A stretch of DNA of 64,000 nt from Agelaius tricolor (Eukaryota; Chordata; Aves; Passeriformes; Icteridae). Under the pieces are notes generated by a model that did not search any database, was not told the DNA's origin, and saw nothing but the letters and a program-made list of their open reading frames with translations. The stretch spans positions 25,518,744-25,582,743 of the forward strand of contig JALJCS010000004.1 in assembly GCA_023055355.1 (NCBI GenBank), in the 5' to 3' direction. Of the stretch, positions 38,801 to 50,231 are shown piece after piece (positions within the stretch are counted from its first letter, which is position 1; each line of letters opens with the position of its first letter). The position numbers and the translations under genes are program-made.

Positions 38801-39126
38801 AAAAAGCCCACTAGGTAAATGTAAATAGCAAACAGGAACTTACTATATTCACTTACTAGCCTTTTATAAAACCATCATTCCATTTTTCCTATAGTTATAT
38901 ATGCTTGCTTATTTATTTTAAGACCAGGACTGTCTCTGTCTTTGTCTTGTAATTCCTATGAGGATGGACAGAGAGACCAAAACATCCATTCGAAATCTGT
39001 GAGTCAAAGCTAAGAATCTCTTGTGTACTGATATAAAAGCGGGGATGAAAACCAGTACAAAATATAGCATTCCTCATCTTTCAAACTTAAATTTACAATA
39101 AATGAGAGTGGTAAAACTGTACCTGA

Positions 39127-39176
39127 GAATAACAGTTTATTCAAATACTATGAATAACAGTTTATTCAAATACTAT
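39127..39176. repeat. Perfect 25-bp tandem duplication
   Basis: The unit GAATAACAGTTTATTC followed by AAATACTAT occurs twice in succession without a mismatch, which implies a recent event. Confidence 0.92.
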
Positions 39177-39781
39177 TAATGGCAAGTGCAAGAAAAAAAA
39201 ATTACTTTCACATGAAACTGTCTTCATACACCCCTAGGGTTAAGGTTAGTTTAAGAATGGTGACACTCTCTTCACTATCTCAACTCAATACTTTAATGCC
39301 CTCAGCCCCAGCCTTAAGTTTTTAGTATACTGAAAACAATCATGTGGGAAACAACATTATATGGCAAAACACCACAGTACATAGGTTATCAGAGGAAATC
39401 AGGACAATTGCCAGGTTCCTAATGATGCTTCTTAAGGCTCCATGTACAAGCAATCAGACTTCCTAAACAGACTCCATATTCTGAAGTTTTCCTTCCAGCT
39501 AAGGAGACCTTAAATTTAAAGTTACGTCTTCAGACTATGCAAAACTACACATATTCCCCTGACCTTTCATGTTTGTATATGGTTAGAACCTACATCATCA
39601 GAAAAACAGTTCCACTTCCCAGTGGAAACTTTGCAAGTGCCTGGGCCAATCTCACTGCTACTGTGGTAGCACCTCAAACCATCTCATTTCAGTTTCAGGC
39701 TGGCTAGAAGTAGATGAATCAAAGAAAAGCAATTAAAGCTGTAACAACACAGCATATAAAATCGCCAAGGTTCAATGCTTT

Positions 39782-39890
39782 ACACATAAGAACAACTATA
39801 TTACATCAGGCCAAAGCTCTATCTGGCTCAGTTGATAATCTTAAACAGTGGTCATTAGCATCCACTTAGGGAAGAGTAGAAGTAAGATAA
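39782..39890. mobile_element. Old CR1-lineage interspersed repeat relic
   Basis: ACATAAGAACAACTATATTA, CATCAGGCCAAAGCTCTATC, TGGCTCAGT and CAGTGGTCATTAGCATCCAC match, in order, a phrase repeated widely in turtle, crocodile and bird genomes ('ataagaac... gggtcaggccaaaggtccatct... aacagtggccaatg'). I attribute that phrase to ancient CR1-type LINEs. Divergence is high and the orientation is not certain. Confidence 0.55.
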
Positions 39891-41944
39891 AAAAGTAAGA
39901 AAGGCATCCTTTTCTCTGCTTAAAACTGTTAATAGGAGAGCATAAATGTGTACCTATAGCCATGACAGATTTAATATTTTTAAAATTTATGGTGATTATA
40001 TCAGAAATTGAGATCTGTGTCTCTAATAATAGCTAAAAAATAATAATAGATATTAGTAATTCTTTTAATAACAGCAGGTATCAGTGTGCCAGGAACATTG
40101 CTTGTAATCACCTCACATTGGAATTATGAGCCATTCACCAACAGAAAAGACACTGGTAAAAAAAAACAAATTCTTTTAAAAATAACTCTCTCCAAATATG
40201 ACTGCGCTAGTGCTACCACAAAAAGAAGAGCAGAATGAGTTCAACTCTTTGGAAGGCATTTCATTTCTGTTTTCTGAAAACAGTAGCTAAGCAGCAGACA
40301 ATGACTATTTATTCCTCCTATCTTTGCAAGGCAGTGGAACATCTAGTGCTAAATCTATGCCATCTATCACTGTGCAGAGGATGCAGATTCTCTCCCAAAA
40401 ATACAGTAATGCCAACTTCTACAGCTCTCCCTGTTAGCATAGTTTGTGGTATAGTTAGAATGCAGCCCATGGTAATTTGCTGTTCAACTTTTTTATCTGA
40501 GTAATAAATACACATGAATGAGAGAAAGATATATGATTATTCAGTTCAAAGCAGTCCAGCTCATTTGAACCTGAAACTATTACACTTTGGAATACACTCA
40601 GTTTTCAGAAGCCCCATCTATTGCTAAGTGTTGAATGTAGCTGGATCAAATGATCATGTCCCCATTATGTGATTAAAACAGCCCCTGATCACGCTGTTTC
40701 TATGTTTGTCTTTGTTTTTAACTTCTGTGGCTCCAGAGTATTCCCCTTCACCCCCATTAAAGGCAATCACAGATTGAGAGTTGGCTGCTTTGCCTTTTTA
40801 TACATACCACTTGGATCATGAGTAATGAGGGGCATTTCACGTGGGGGTGTTCCTAACAACGGGACCCTGTCCAATTGCCATGTGTCTGTTAGCTGAATGT
40901 TAAAACAAGGTCGATTAATGTTAGGCAAGTCTCCTTGGAAAGTTATTAGCATGAGAGACTGTTTATTGCTAAAACATTCTTAAGCAAAAATAGAAATATA
41001 TTTAACACTGTGTCCTACATTTCCAACACACATCTCCAAAGAGTGTTTTAAGCATTTTGTACTGTCTTTATTCTTCTCAATAATGTTAACTGTTAACCCC
41101 TCTTACTCTTTCATTCCAGCTTCAACAAGAATAGCAAATAGAAGCATTACAACACCAAAAGAAACTTCCGGTACTTTTAAATTTATAAGATTCCTCAAAT
41201 TACTAGAAACAATAAGGCCATTAATTTAAAGATCAACTTAATCCTAGCACATTTAGAATTAATGAGTATTAAATTCTACTCAAAACACTCCTCAGAGGCA
41301 GGCAAGAAAGTTTCTCAAGGAATGAGTTAGTCAATATATGAAGCAAAATCAGACTGTAGTTTTATGCTAGTCTGACAAAAGGAGTTTTGAGGTGGAGGAT
41401 GGAGGGGGAGGAGAAAGGGAAAAAAACTACACATAAGGTCTATCAGGACAAAAATGACAGACAACTTGATTTTCTGAATTTTCACTTTTGACAGCTATAG
41501 CTCACAAGTTCACAAGCAGAATGGATGAAGCCAAGGTAAACACATTAAGCTAAACATAATGGGGTTTTTTTATAATCAACTTATCTTCACCTTTGATACT
41601 CTAACCTATATCCCTAAATCAGAAGCATTTAAGAAACCAATGCTATGGTGTCTTGAGCTCTCAGACATTAATATTTTGCATTCTTTACTTACAAGTCTTT
41701 CAAAAATCAGGAGAAATAACCTAGGAAAGCAGGTATATTTGGTGGAGAAGCGGTCACCAGAGTCAGAAGTCATCTACAAAACAGACAAACATGTCTTCTG
41801 TGTCCTCCTCTCAATTACTGAGAGAGATGTAAAAGAGAAGAGGTAACAGGGCAGACTCTATTTGCCTCCAGGCAGTGTACAACTATCTCAACATGACCAT
41901 CCAAAGTGTTTTATTCATTCATCAACCCAAGCTTCATTGTCCTA
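39891..41944. other. AT-rich non-coding stretch
   Basis: No gene, RNA gene or recognisable repeat is seen. A purine-rich patch (GGAGGATGGAGGGGGAGGAG) lies near 41392-41415. Confidence 0.5.
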
Positions 41945-42133
41945 AAAAAGATAAAAAAATATTGTAGCAGACAATATCAAAAGCTTTGCTATAGACAATG
42001 CAAATAATATCCAGTGTCCTCAAATTACTCATTAATCCAATCTTTTTATCCCTCATAGGAGGAAATCAGGTGGATCAGGCAGACCAGGTTGAAAAATACT
42101 GGAGCAAAGAAGGCACTGAGCACTGTGGATGTC
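41945..42133 (-). pseudogene. Relic of the CR1 reverse-transcriptase gene
   Basis: Read on the minus strand, 42081-42064 gives CLIHLI, corresponding to the CR1 motif SCLTNL. Then, in a shifted frame, 42011-41970 gives DIICIVYSKAFDIV, which matches the first catalytic block of CR1-type reverse transcriptases (the Y-L-D-F-S-K-A-F-D pattern). In the relic the catalytic aspartate of that block is replaced by Val. At least one frameshift and several stops lie between the two motifs, so it is dead. Its upstream side on the minus strand is cut by the LTR insertion that begins at 42140, so the CR1 copy is older. Confidence 0.7.
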
Positions 42134-42139
42134 CACTAG
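42134..42139. repeat. Left 6-bp target-site duplication
   Basis: CACTAG directly precedes the TG of the LTR. An identical CACTAG lies at 42822-42827, after the tRNA copy. Six base pairs is the size usual for class II (ERVK) integrases. Confidence 0.7.
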
Positions 42140-42460
42140 TGTATCATTGTGTCGTTTATATGGGTTTTATTGTAAAATTGGTTATTTTTTATAAGTTAAG
42201 ATTTGGTTTGACCCTCGGTTCCCCCCATGTTCTCCCTCATAATAGTTTGCTCCTCCTGCCAGTTACCTGTCCCTCATTGTAACCAATCCGCTTTCATTTC
42301 GAGAAATTTCTATATCAGTCTTCCCTTACCTAACATATGATTTGTCCCCTGAGCCTTTTCCCTCCCTTGGGCCATTCCTATTGTTTCAATTGTGTCCCTC
42401 ACTCCTCCCCTGGGCTTCGTTCATTGGTCCCTCGTGGCTCCTCACGAGGAGCCCTTCCCC

Positions 42461-42468
42461 TTTATAAG
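42461..42468 (+). promoter_or_regulatory. TATA box of the LTR
   Basis: TTTATAAG lies 51 bp before the AATAAA, consistent with a short R region. Confidence 0.6.
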
Positions 42469-42518
42469 TGCCTCCCGAATGGTTTTTCTCTGACACCATT
42501 ATTGGGCCTGCCTGGGTC

Positions 42519-42524
42519 AATAAA
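42519..42524 (+). promoter_or_regulatory. Polyadenylation signal of the LTR
   Basis: AATAAA in the context GGGTCAATAAAGCGCC, in the R-region position. Confidence 0.7.
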
Positions 42525-42741
42525 GCGCCTTGGCATCCAAGGCACATGTCCACTCCTTCCTTCCTTTGCCTCAGTGCTGCGCAGTCCTGCTCTCGCCTGT
42601 GTCACCAGGCCACAGATGGAGCCACTACTCAGGGTTCTCACAGGGGTCCTGGGAGTGGCAGGATTCGTGGTCCCCACTGGTGACTCCAGGAGCAGCTAGC
42701 TGGACCCGTCAGCTCCAGTGGCCGTGGGATGAGACTGCAGT

Positions 42742-42817
42742 TGGCACCCAACAGAGGGCTCAAACCCACGACCCTGAGATTAAGAGTCCCATGCTCCACT
42801 GACTGAGCTAGCCAGGC
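42742..42817 (-). pseudogene. Full-length tRNA-Lys(CUU) copy including CCA, joined to the LTR
   Basis: On the plus strand TGG (42742-42744, complement of the 3' CCA) is followed by 73 bases that align without gaps to the reverse complement of vertebrate tRNA-Lys(CUU). Read on the minus strand, the sequence begins GCCTGGCTAGCTCAGTCAG, has the anticodon loop CTCTTAA and a T arm of GGGTTTGAGCCC, and ends TTGGGTG then CCA. Against my recollection of the gene there are about nine differences, five at CpG sites. Nuclear tRNA genes do not encode CCA, so this derives from a mature tRNA by reverse transcription. Normally only about 18 nt (the primer-binding site) is copied. Here copying reaches the tRNA 5' end. 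It is unlikely to be functional, because T-loop C56 and other bases are altered. Confidence 0.85.
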
Positions 42818-42821
42818 ATCA
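42818..42821. other. Four extra bases between the tRNA copy and the target duplication
   Basis: ATCA separates the last tRNA-matching base from CACTAG. It ends in CA, the dinucleotide retroviral integrase requires at an LTR end. It may be untemplated addition or captured sequence. Confidence 0.5.
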
Positions 42822-42827
42822 CACTAG
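42822..42827. repeat. Right 6-bp target-site duplication
   Basis: CACTAG is identical to 42134-42139 and defines the LTR plus tRNA copy as one insertion of 682 bp. Confidence 0.7.
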
Positions 42828-45547
42828 CTGACAGCATCCACACACTAGAATCTCCTTCTAGGTTTATATTATTCTGAAAAGAAAAAAAAAAAAAAGGAAG
42901 ATTCACCAGAAGAAAAATTATTATTTCTCTTTTGCATAGAGAGAGGGTAAGCATGCCAGAAGTAATGCAATATTGAGAGATGGCATGGTGTCTCTGAGGT
43001 AGTAGGAAGAAGCATTTCCTTGGAACCAGAATGAGTTTGTTACCACTGAACTGGGTGCAAGAAATTAGCATCTGTAAGTACTGAAATAACTGAGAAAAAC
43101 TGCTAAAATAAATCAGTTTGTTTCTGCCAAAGTATTTTGTACTAAGTTGTAATTTTGTTCATTTATTAAGGTGAATTTATTTGGTATGCTTTTAATTGCA
43201 TTTTTAATTTTAAAAAGATTGTGGGGAATTCATCATCAGAGAAAATTTAGGCCCATCCATTTCAAAGCTCTCCCTGAATTCACATCTCATTGCTGCCATT
43301 TAATTGTTCCTCTGTCAGCTTTGTTCTCTCTCAGTTTTATTTAATTAATAGATTATTATTATTGTTATTTTTATTATTTTTATTATTGTTATTATTGTTA
43401 TTATTGTTATTATTATTCTATCAGGGAGAAAGCTTCAGTCACCTCAAAGAATACTTTCTCTACACTGAACTTAGACAATTAAATTTAATTCCAATTATCT
43501 ACCACAGACATCTGTCTTAAAAATCTTTAGGTATGTATTCTTGGGCCAACACAAAAACTTTGGGATCACCTAATGCTGCTAAGTTAATTTTCCATGCCTG
43601 AAATGAAAATGGTTTTCCAAAACAATATACACTTAAATTTTAAGAAGCACTTCTGAGCCTGAATTGCATTTTTGTTCTACACTTGAGTTTACAGCAAAGA
43701 ATGAGACTTAGTTATTAGGCTTCTTGTTTTGCTTTTTGTGTGCACATAAATATAATACTTCACCAACAATTATTATAAGGAATAATTTCTGGTGTTTTGT
43801 GAAACTGGAACAGCTTTCTGTACCTGCCTATTGCAGAGGAAAAGGTTAGTTTAGGCTTCTTGCCAACTTAATCCTTGGCATTTGTTCTTGAGCACACAGA
43901 AACATAAGTTTCAATTAATATTAGAACTAGGAAGGTTGTTTCCATAATAGATCCACCTGTTTGCTATGAAATGGGTTGAATCCAATAACCTGCTTTACAT
44001 ATGCTACATGATAATCCCATGTAACCAAAATTCCACTTTTCCATCACCCTTTACTGATGATATGCCTTAAAAAAAATTATTTGAAAATACATTGGGTTTC
44101 GTAAAATATGAGAAAAAATAATGTTCTCTGAGTTCATTCTATATTAATGTTATAGCAGTATAGTGTATTATTGCTTTGATGCCAAGAGACTGCCTAAAGG
44201 AAAATAGTTGGATTCTTTTCAGGACTCCAAAACATAGCCAAATGAGATTTAGTATATATTTCATCACCTTAACATCAGTTTAAAATACCACAGAAATAAT
44301 GCAAAAATCTGATATCAGATAAAAGTTCATGAATAACAAGAACATCAGTAAAATTAAAAAAAAAAAAAAAGACAAAAATATTTAATGCCTTTAAACTGAG
44401 CAAGATGTGTTCAGGAGTTCCAAGCAATTATTTTTTGGTGAACTATTTTTTGATGAATACAATAACCTATCTTTTCTTCACAGAATGACTGTAACTTAAA
44501 AATAAACTATAAAAGAAAACTGTTCACATTGACAGGACATTTGTCTTTTAAACCAGGTAACACCTACATGGTGAGTTTTTTTAAGAGAAGACCAATTTAT
44601 TCAGTACTCACTGTTTTTAATTTTCATATTAACAAAAATATTCATGGTGATATCACTATCACATCATTCTTCCTGGAGAGCTCAAGGATAGCTTTTGTCA
44701 TTTTGTCCAGGCTTATTTCACCAAATACAAAAGTCAGTAAAGAAATTTCTGTCTGGTCACTGATTTAGAATGATGTAAATATTTTAATTATCTCAAACTT
44801 TCATCAGCTTACAATTTATGTGATGATAATGTTTTCTGTCTTTGATGTGGCAGGCAAACTACAACAAAGAGATTGATCTTCTTCTAGGAAAATTATAAGC
44901 ATGTTAAAAAGAATTAAGATAATTGCATCCTGTGTGGCTGAATTTGAATAACTCTTTTTTTTAAATGCAGATTTCTCAAAAACGGAAGAAGAATTTTCTT
45001 GACAAATTTGCATTTCTCTGACTGATGCGTTAAATTCTTCTATCAGAATGATAGACTGCAGCTCATTACAGCAAAAACATAGCAAAGAAAGAACATAGAA
45101 TTATTAGCTTAAATTAACATAAAAATTGAACTAATTGAAGATCAGATATCTCCTTGAAGTTATTTTGTAGTGTATTGGAATGGCTAAAGCATAGTATTCT
45201 TGGTCAAAAATTACAGTTGTGAGTGCAAGAAATATTATTATACTTAAACTAAACAATAAAAAGATTCAGACCATAGTTTGGGAGGTTGGTTTCTGCACTA
45301 CATCCTTTATTTAGATGATGCTTTGTTGCTTTGGACAAGTCATAGTCTTCAGTATCACAGTGTAAGAACAGTCAAAAAAATTGTTCATTAACAGATCATC
45401 TTTACTTCTGGGTTTTTATTACCAAGTTCAGCAAAAGCAGGTCATAAGTACTGTCATTTTGAATTATTTTTAGAAGCCAGTGCTAAAACAGTGCTAAAAT
45501 GAAGTTAAATAAATGATACTAAATGATCTTGAAATTATCACTATTAG
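42828..45547. other. AT-rich non-coding stretch
   Basis: No gene is recognised. It contains a TTA/TTG trinucleotide microsatellite at 43351-43417 and homopolymer A runs near 42880 and 44358. A short segment near 45330-45365 is faintly like a MIR-type phrase but was not called. Confidence 0.5.
43351..43417. repeat. (ATT)n/(GTT) microsatellite
   Basis: About 22 trinucleotide units of ATT with periodic GTT interruptions. The poly-Leu frame across it is an artefact. Confidence 0.9.
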
Positions 45548-45953
45548 ATCTCTTTAAAAGAGTTGGGGCTGTTTAGCCTGGAGAAGAGAAGCATCCGGGG
45601 TGACCCCATTGTGCTTTCTGTACCTGGAGAGAGCCTACAAGACGACAAGAAGACACTTTTTACAAGGATATGTATATTTCATGGAGAAGAAGAAGGGGGA
45701 ATGGCTTCATACTCAAAGAGGAAGGGTTTAGATTAGATATTAGGAAAAAATTCTTTAGTATGAGGGTGATGAGACAATGGAATTGGCTGCCCAGAGAAGC
45801 TGTGGATGCTCCATCCCTGGCAGTGTTCAAGATCAGGCTGGATGGAGCTCTGAGTAACCTGGCTTGGTGTAACGTGTCCCTGCTCAAGGCAGGAGATTGG
45901 AACTAGATGATCTTAAAGGTTGCTTCCAACCCAAATCAATCCATGAGTCTATG
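45548..45953 (+). mobile_element. CR1 LINE 3' region, 5'-truncated
   Basis: GTTGGGGCTGTTTAGCCTGG, then AGAGGAAGGGTTTAGATTAG, AGAGAAGCTGTGGATGCTCC, GTGTCCCTGCTCAAGGCAGG and AACTAGATGATCTTAAAGG follow the CR1 plus-sense order, ending in a decayed terminal repeat (CATGAGTCTATG). About 400 bp is retained, the longest plus-sense CR1 copy of this subfamily in the window. The small open frames at 45660-45906 are inside it. Confidence 0.88.
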
Positions 45954-48900
45954 TTGAACAGCTGTAAGAGACTCCATTCTTCAAAGGTAATACAAGCCAT
46001 TCTGCAAAGTCCCCCAGTCTCATCCCTGCGTAATAACTAGAGCTAAAAATAGATATTGTTTTAAAATAGTGTGATACTGAAAAATTTGAAGTTTTAAAAC
46101 TTTGTTAAATCTGAAGTTGAAAAAAACAAAAATCAGTTCAGAAAAATTCTCAAGATTGACCTTTCCCCTAACCACATGTTTGGAAGAATGGAAAATAAAT
46201 TTCCCCCTCACATTTATATTTGCAAAAAGAAAAATACAGCAATAATGGAATATTTAAACTTACATACAAAGCATTTTGACAGATTTGTTACTATGTTTTG
46301 TAAAATTATTAAATTTTACCTCTCAGCAAAAATCAAAATCTTGCAAAACCAAAAGTACACTCAACTTTTTACGTGGCATTTATTTTTAGGAAAAATCTTC
46401 CTTTATGTAGCAAAAAATTAACACTTTTAAACTTGTGAGCCGTGAATCAAGATATCATTGTGAAGGTATTAAGGCTGTAAGAAGCAGAACTAAATTTGTA
46501 AAAATATTTTAGTTCTTAAAAGTTATATTTCACCTTGATAGCTCAACCTAGGACTATCAAAAAACTCCTAATAATCAGGAGTTTCCATTGTTATGTTACC
46601 ACTAGTGCTCAGTGTTTGAAGGAAAAGTTGACTATTACGTGGAGGTTTTCTTTAAATTCATTTCACCAAGCTCTAATTTTTTTTGATTAGAAAATCTAAT
46701 TAAAAACTTTTGCATCACAGGCTATGATTCAGGAGATTTGGGCAAGTGCTAAAGCAGTAAAATGGAGCAATAGATGTTAAGCAGTGAAGCTGTACATCTG
46801 TGCAAACTCAAGGTTCTACATTAAATATTAGTTTCTCCAGCTACCAAAAAAATTTTGAGGTGGTCCAGACCTTACAAAAACATAGCCTATTTTTTAAAAA
46901 GTATGGATGGTGCAAAATGTGACTGGCATTTCTTCTTTACACTACTATTACATTTGCTACACTTGAAATATTTTCTCCTCTTAGTGTTCATTATATGCAA
47001 ACCCTAACATTAATTTTGTTGATTTTTTTTATTGGTACTACATGTAGTGAGGCAAAATCCATTTTATTTTATTATCAGCATGGTACTACGTTTTCAGTTA
47101 GTAAAGTTTATTTTGTAGATTTATGTTATTTTTTATTATTTTATTTATTTGCTTGTTTATTTTTTAAATTTAAAACTTCATGAGAAAATTAAAATACACA
47201 GGTATCATATAATTTCTGTGAATTTGTATGAATGTGAATTTCACACACAAAAATGCAATTGATTTCTACCAACACTATCCTTTCTATCAAGGAAAGTCAT
47301 AGTCCTCATTACCCTGACAATGGTATCAAATTGTCATTATATTATAAATACTTGGATTTTAGGCCTAGCAATTGCTCAGTTACATTAGACAGTTTTTAAA
47401 TTCCCTATTTGCCAAAATTATGACACTCTATTCTCTCTATTTTTCACTGACTCAGTAAAATCTTTAGAATCTATATTAAATTTTAATATAAACAAAAATA
47501 TATTGTATTGGGTCAACATTTTTGTCCTGAATTGTAATCCAAAAGTCATGTGTGTTTTCCAGTTTACATCAGAGTGCAGACTCTAAGTTAATCACACTTC
47601 TGTGAAATATGTTAATATAAAACCATAATCCCTGCAGTGATTGGTATCATGTCCATAAATTGATCCCCAAGTTTCACTTTGCAGGTACTTGCATGGAATA
47701 TGCATTTTTTTCCCCATAAGTGATACTGTTAAAAGGCTAAACTATTGTTTCCACTACTGTAAAGAACATTGTTAAACTTGTAGTGCCTCTAAAGGGTAAT
47801 GGCTGCATTTACATGAAATTCAATGACTGCAAGTGCAATTAAAGTTTCAGAATTTTTAAGGTATTTTGCATCAGAAAAAAACATGGTCCTCTAACAGAAT
47901 TAAACCTAAATAAAACCATAAAATAAATCATATGCCATTGTAGTAATTTCTTACATAATATGAAGAATTACTTGGGTATTTGCAAGCTTTAGAACCAGCA
48001 AAAATGAGTCATCAACTCCTGATGAACTTGGGAATTTGAACAATAATAAAAAGCTGGAATTGCTGCATTGTGAGAAGAAAACAAATATAGGCTATAAAGA
48101 AAAGCATAAACAAAAAAAATAGGGGAACCTGAAGTTTTTATTTTGCTTTACTGGCAATAAGAAAAAGTTTTCTCACTCTGAGTAACTTATTAAAAGCCAA
48201 GCATTTTCTTTGTGCCATTCCTGTAGTGTGTACATCCAGAGGAGTTAAGGGCTAGCCAATTCTGTCAAAACCTGCTGTTCAAGTAACTATCTCCAGAACC
48301 ACAGTCACCACTGTGAGTATGTGCCGATTACCCATCTCACTCTTGAACTCTTAAAAACACTTGTGTGAACCCTATTGGTCACTTTTAAAAATGGCTTAGC
48401 AAACCTAGTATCAGTTATGATTCAGTCCTAATTTTGCCTGTCAACAGTCTTGTTCAACTTCCCAGATATTCCAGCTTGTTGCCAAGACCATTTTGTAAAT
48501 GAAATATCTCTTTTGAAAATCACTGTATGAATATGTCAACAGGTCATGAAATATTTTCATTACAAACCTCGAAGAAAATCTAAGCTCTAAAGCAACAGTT
48601 AGAAAAATGTCTATTTCATTAGACATGAGTGTGAAATCTTTATAGAAAACATTTATTTTGGCAACTCCCTATTCTGATGGTGGCCCAAAAGTATCCTGAC
48701 TAGACTATCCTGGTGGGAGGTAGCACCAGCTACAGCGATGGAAATGCAGCAGATGAACTAATGAACAAAAGGATCACCCTGAAGCATGAATTTGCAGTGT
48801 GAAACTACCTAAGCAGCTGCAAGGTCAGAAAGAATTTCCCATTACCTCAAAGTAAAAAGATTGAAAATTTGTACTTATTTATCCAAGGATGAATAAGTGT

Positions 48901-50070
48901 TAGAAAATCAACAAGAGAGATTATTTTTCCTCATACTATTAGTGGGAATAGATGCTAGCTGACACACTAGAGACAGGGAACTTTCAGCCTCTCCCTAATC
49001 TTTTGAATGTTTCATGGTCACCTAAGATCCTTTCTGTACTTGTAAGATCCAGTTAGGACTCTTCTTTATTCACACTGTCTCCTACAGTGCACAAAAATCT
49101 GTGATTTTAATGCTGAAGAGTATGTTCAAGGCTAAGCCACAGTCAGTTTACTTGATACACAAAGGGACTTTCCCAAGCAGGAAATGTGTTTAGGGTACAT
49201 CACACATGTCTGTATGCGTGTGAGGAAGGGGATGCATGGTGCACTCTAATTCTGTAAAAAAAAGGAAGAAAGGCACTAGAGCCCCACTGCAAACCCTGAA
49301 GCCTTTCCATTGGAGATTTTGTAACAGTCATCAACATCTTCTCCTCTTCCAAACTCCTATCCCAATATTTCCAGAGATTATTCCTACATCTCTGAAGGTT
49401 TCCAGGGCCACCTGCAATAACTCAGCTAAAAGGAGTCTGCTGTGCCAGAGCTGTACAAAAGGAAGGCATCGACAGTAGCTTGTCACAATTGTGTTCTTCC
49501 AAGGAGGAATTAACCTCCATGGAACTGAGAACATTTTATCCAAAAATTGAATTTTAAGATATGTGAATCTTAAAATTGAACTTCCTACATGGCTGTATTT
49601 CAAATAGAATTTTTTTTTGGACAAATGCAATAAATTCCAAAATCACTATTTATCCAAAGATGAAATCTTTAACAATACAGTGAAGAGTTCACCGTCAAGA
49701 CACTTGTTCTGCCAGGGATTTTTTGTGCACTTCATCCAAAATAAGAAATACTTATCTCATTTGTGAATTTCACACATCAAGTCGATGTATATAAAGTTTC
49801 CAAAATATTCAAATACATTATGAAACATAACAATCTGGTGAGTGTTACATGGAATAAAAATCAATAATCATAATAAAGTCCTCAGTTTAGATTCTTTATT
49901 TTTAATTTTTTTTACTTACAACCCTTCTTAAGTAGTTTTGCAAATCAAGTAAGTCCATATGCTCCCCTAAACATCTTTAAAAACTATGATTTGAAGGGGA
50001 TTTTTGGAAGAAAATGGGGAAAGATTACTTGACACACACACACGTAAGCACAGTTTGGTTGGGGAGTCAC
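45954..50070. other. AT-rich non-coding stretch
   Basis: Very AT-rich, for example at 47000-47200. No coding exon, RNA gene or repeat family is recognised. Confidence 0.5.
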
Positions 50071-50130
50071 CAGTGTGGGTTTTATAAGGAGAAATTCTGC
50101 TTTATTAACCTGTTGGAATTGCAGAAAATA
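50071..50130 (+). pseudogene. Relic of the CR1 reverse-transcriptase gene
   Basis: In frame from 50071 the sequence reads QCGFYKEKFCFINLLEL. It lines up with the conserved CR1 stretch Q-H-G-F-x-K-G-K-S-C-L-T-N-L-L-E-F. The recognisable part is about 17 codons, after which the frame meets no further convincing block. Diverged sequence to about 50290 may belong to the same copy. The element would be on the plus strand and inactive. Confidence 0.6.
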
Positions 50131-50231
50131 GCAATAACTATGTTAATTAATCCTGACTGGATTTTCAAATGACCATTCACCTGGGATGGCAAGGCCAGAA
50201 GAAAGCCCCCCAGAAAGCCAAGATAATTAGT

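Larger units (their letters stand above)
35416..39781. other. AT-rich non-coding stretch
   Basis: No gene is recognised. A (CA)n run lies at 35780-35803, and C-rich, A-poor patches occur near 37540-37570 and 38050-38085. Larger frames, such as 120 codons at 36887-37249 and 115 codons on the minus strand at 37767-38114, have no family resemblance, and overlapping frames exist on the opposite strand. Confidence 0.5.
42140..42739 (+). mobile_element. Endogenous retroviral LTR, ERVK-like (tRNA-Lys primed), 600 bp
   Basis: The segment starts TGTATCATTGTG and ends GAGACTGCA, in the TG...CA form. It has a TATA-like TTTATAAG at 42461-42468 and AATAAA at 42519-42524, giving U3, R and U5 in the right order on the plus strand. 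Two bases after its end comes TGG followed by a complement of tRNA-Lys, the normal position of a primer-binding site. No gag, pol, env or second LTR follows. Instead the whole tRNA is copied and then the target duplication appears. Open frames at 42337-42802 run through this LTR and are not genes. Confidence 0.8.

Noticed and set aside
42337..42802. Frames of 71-120 codons at the LTR
   Set aside because: They are explained by the LTR U3-R-U5 sequence and do not match retroviral proteins.
42745..42817. Functional tRNA-Lys gene on the minus strand
   Set aside because: CCA is encoded, conserved bases including T-loop C56 are altered, and it lies in the primer position of an LTR within the same target duplication.
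45330..45365. MIR-like phrase (GGACAAGTCATAGTCTTCAG)
   Set aside because: The match is too short and diverged to distinguish from chance.
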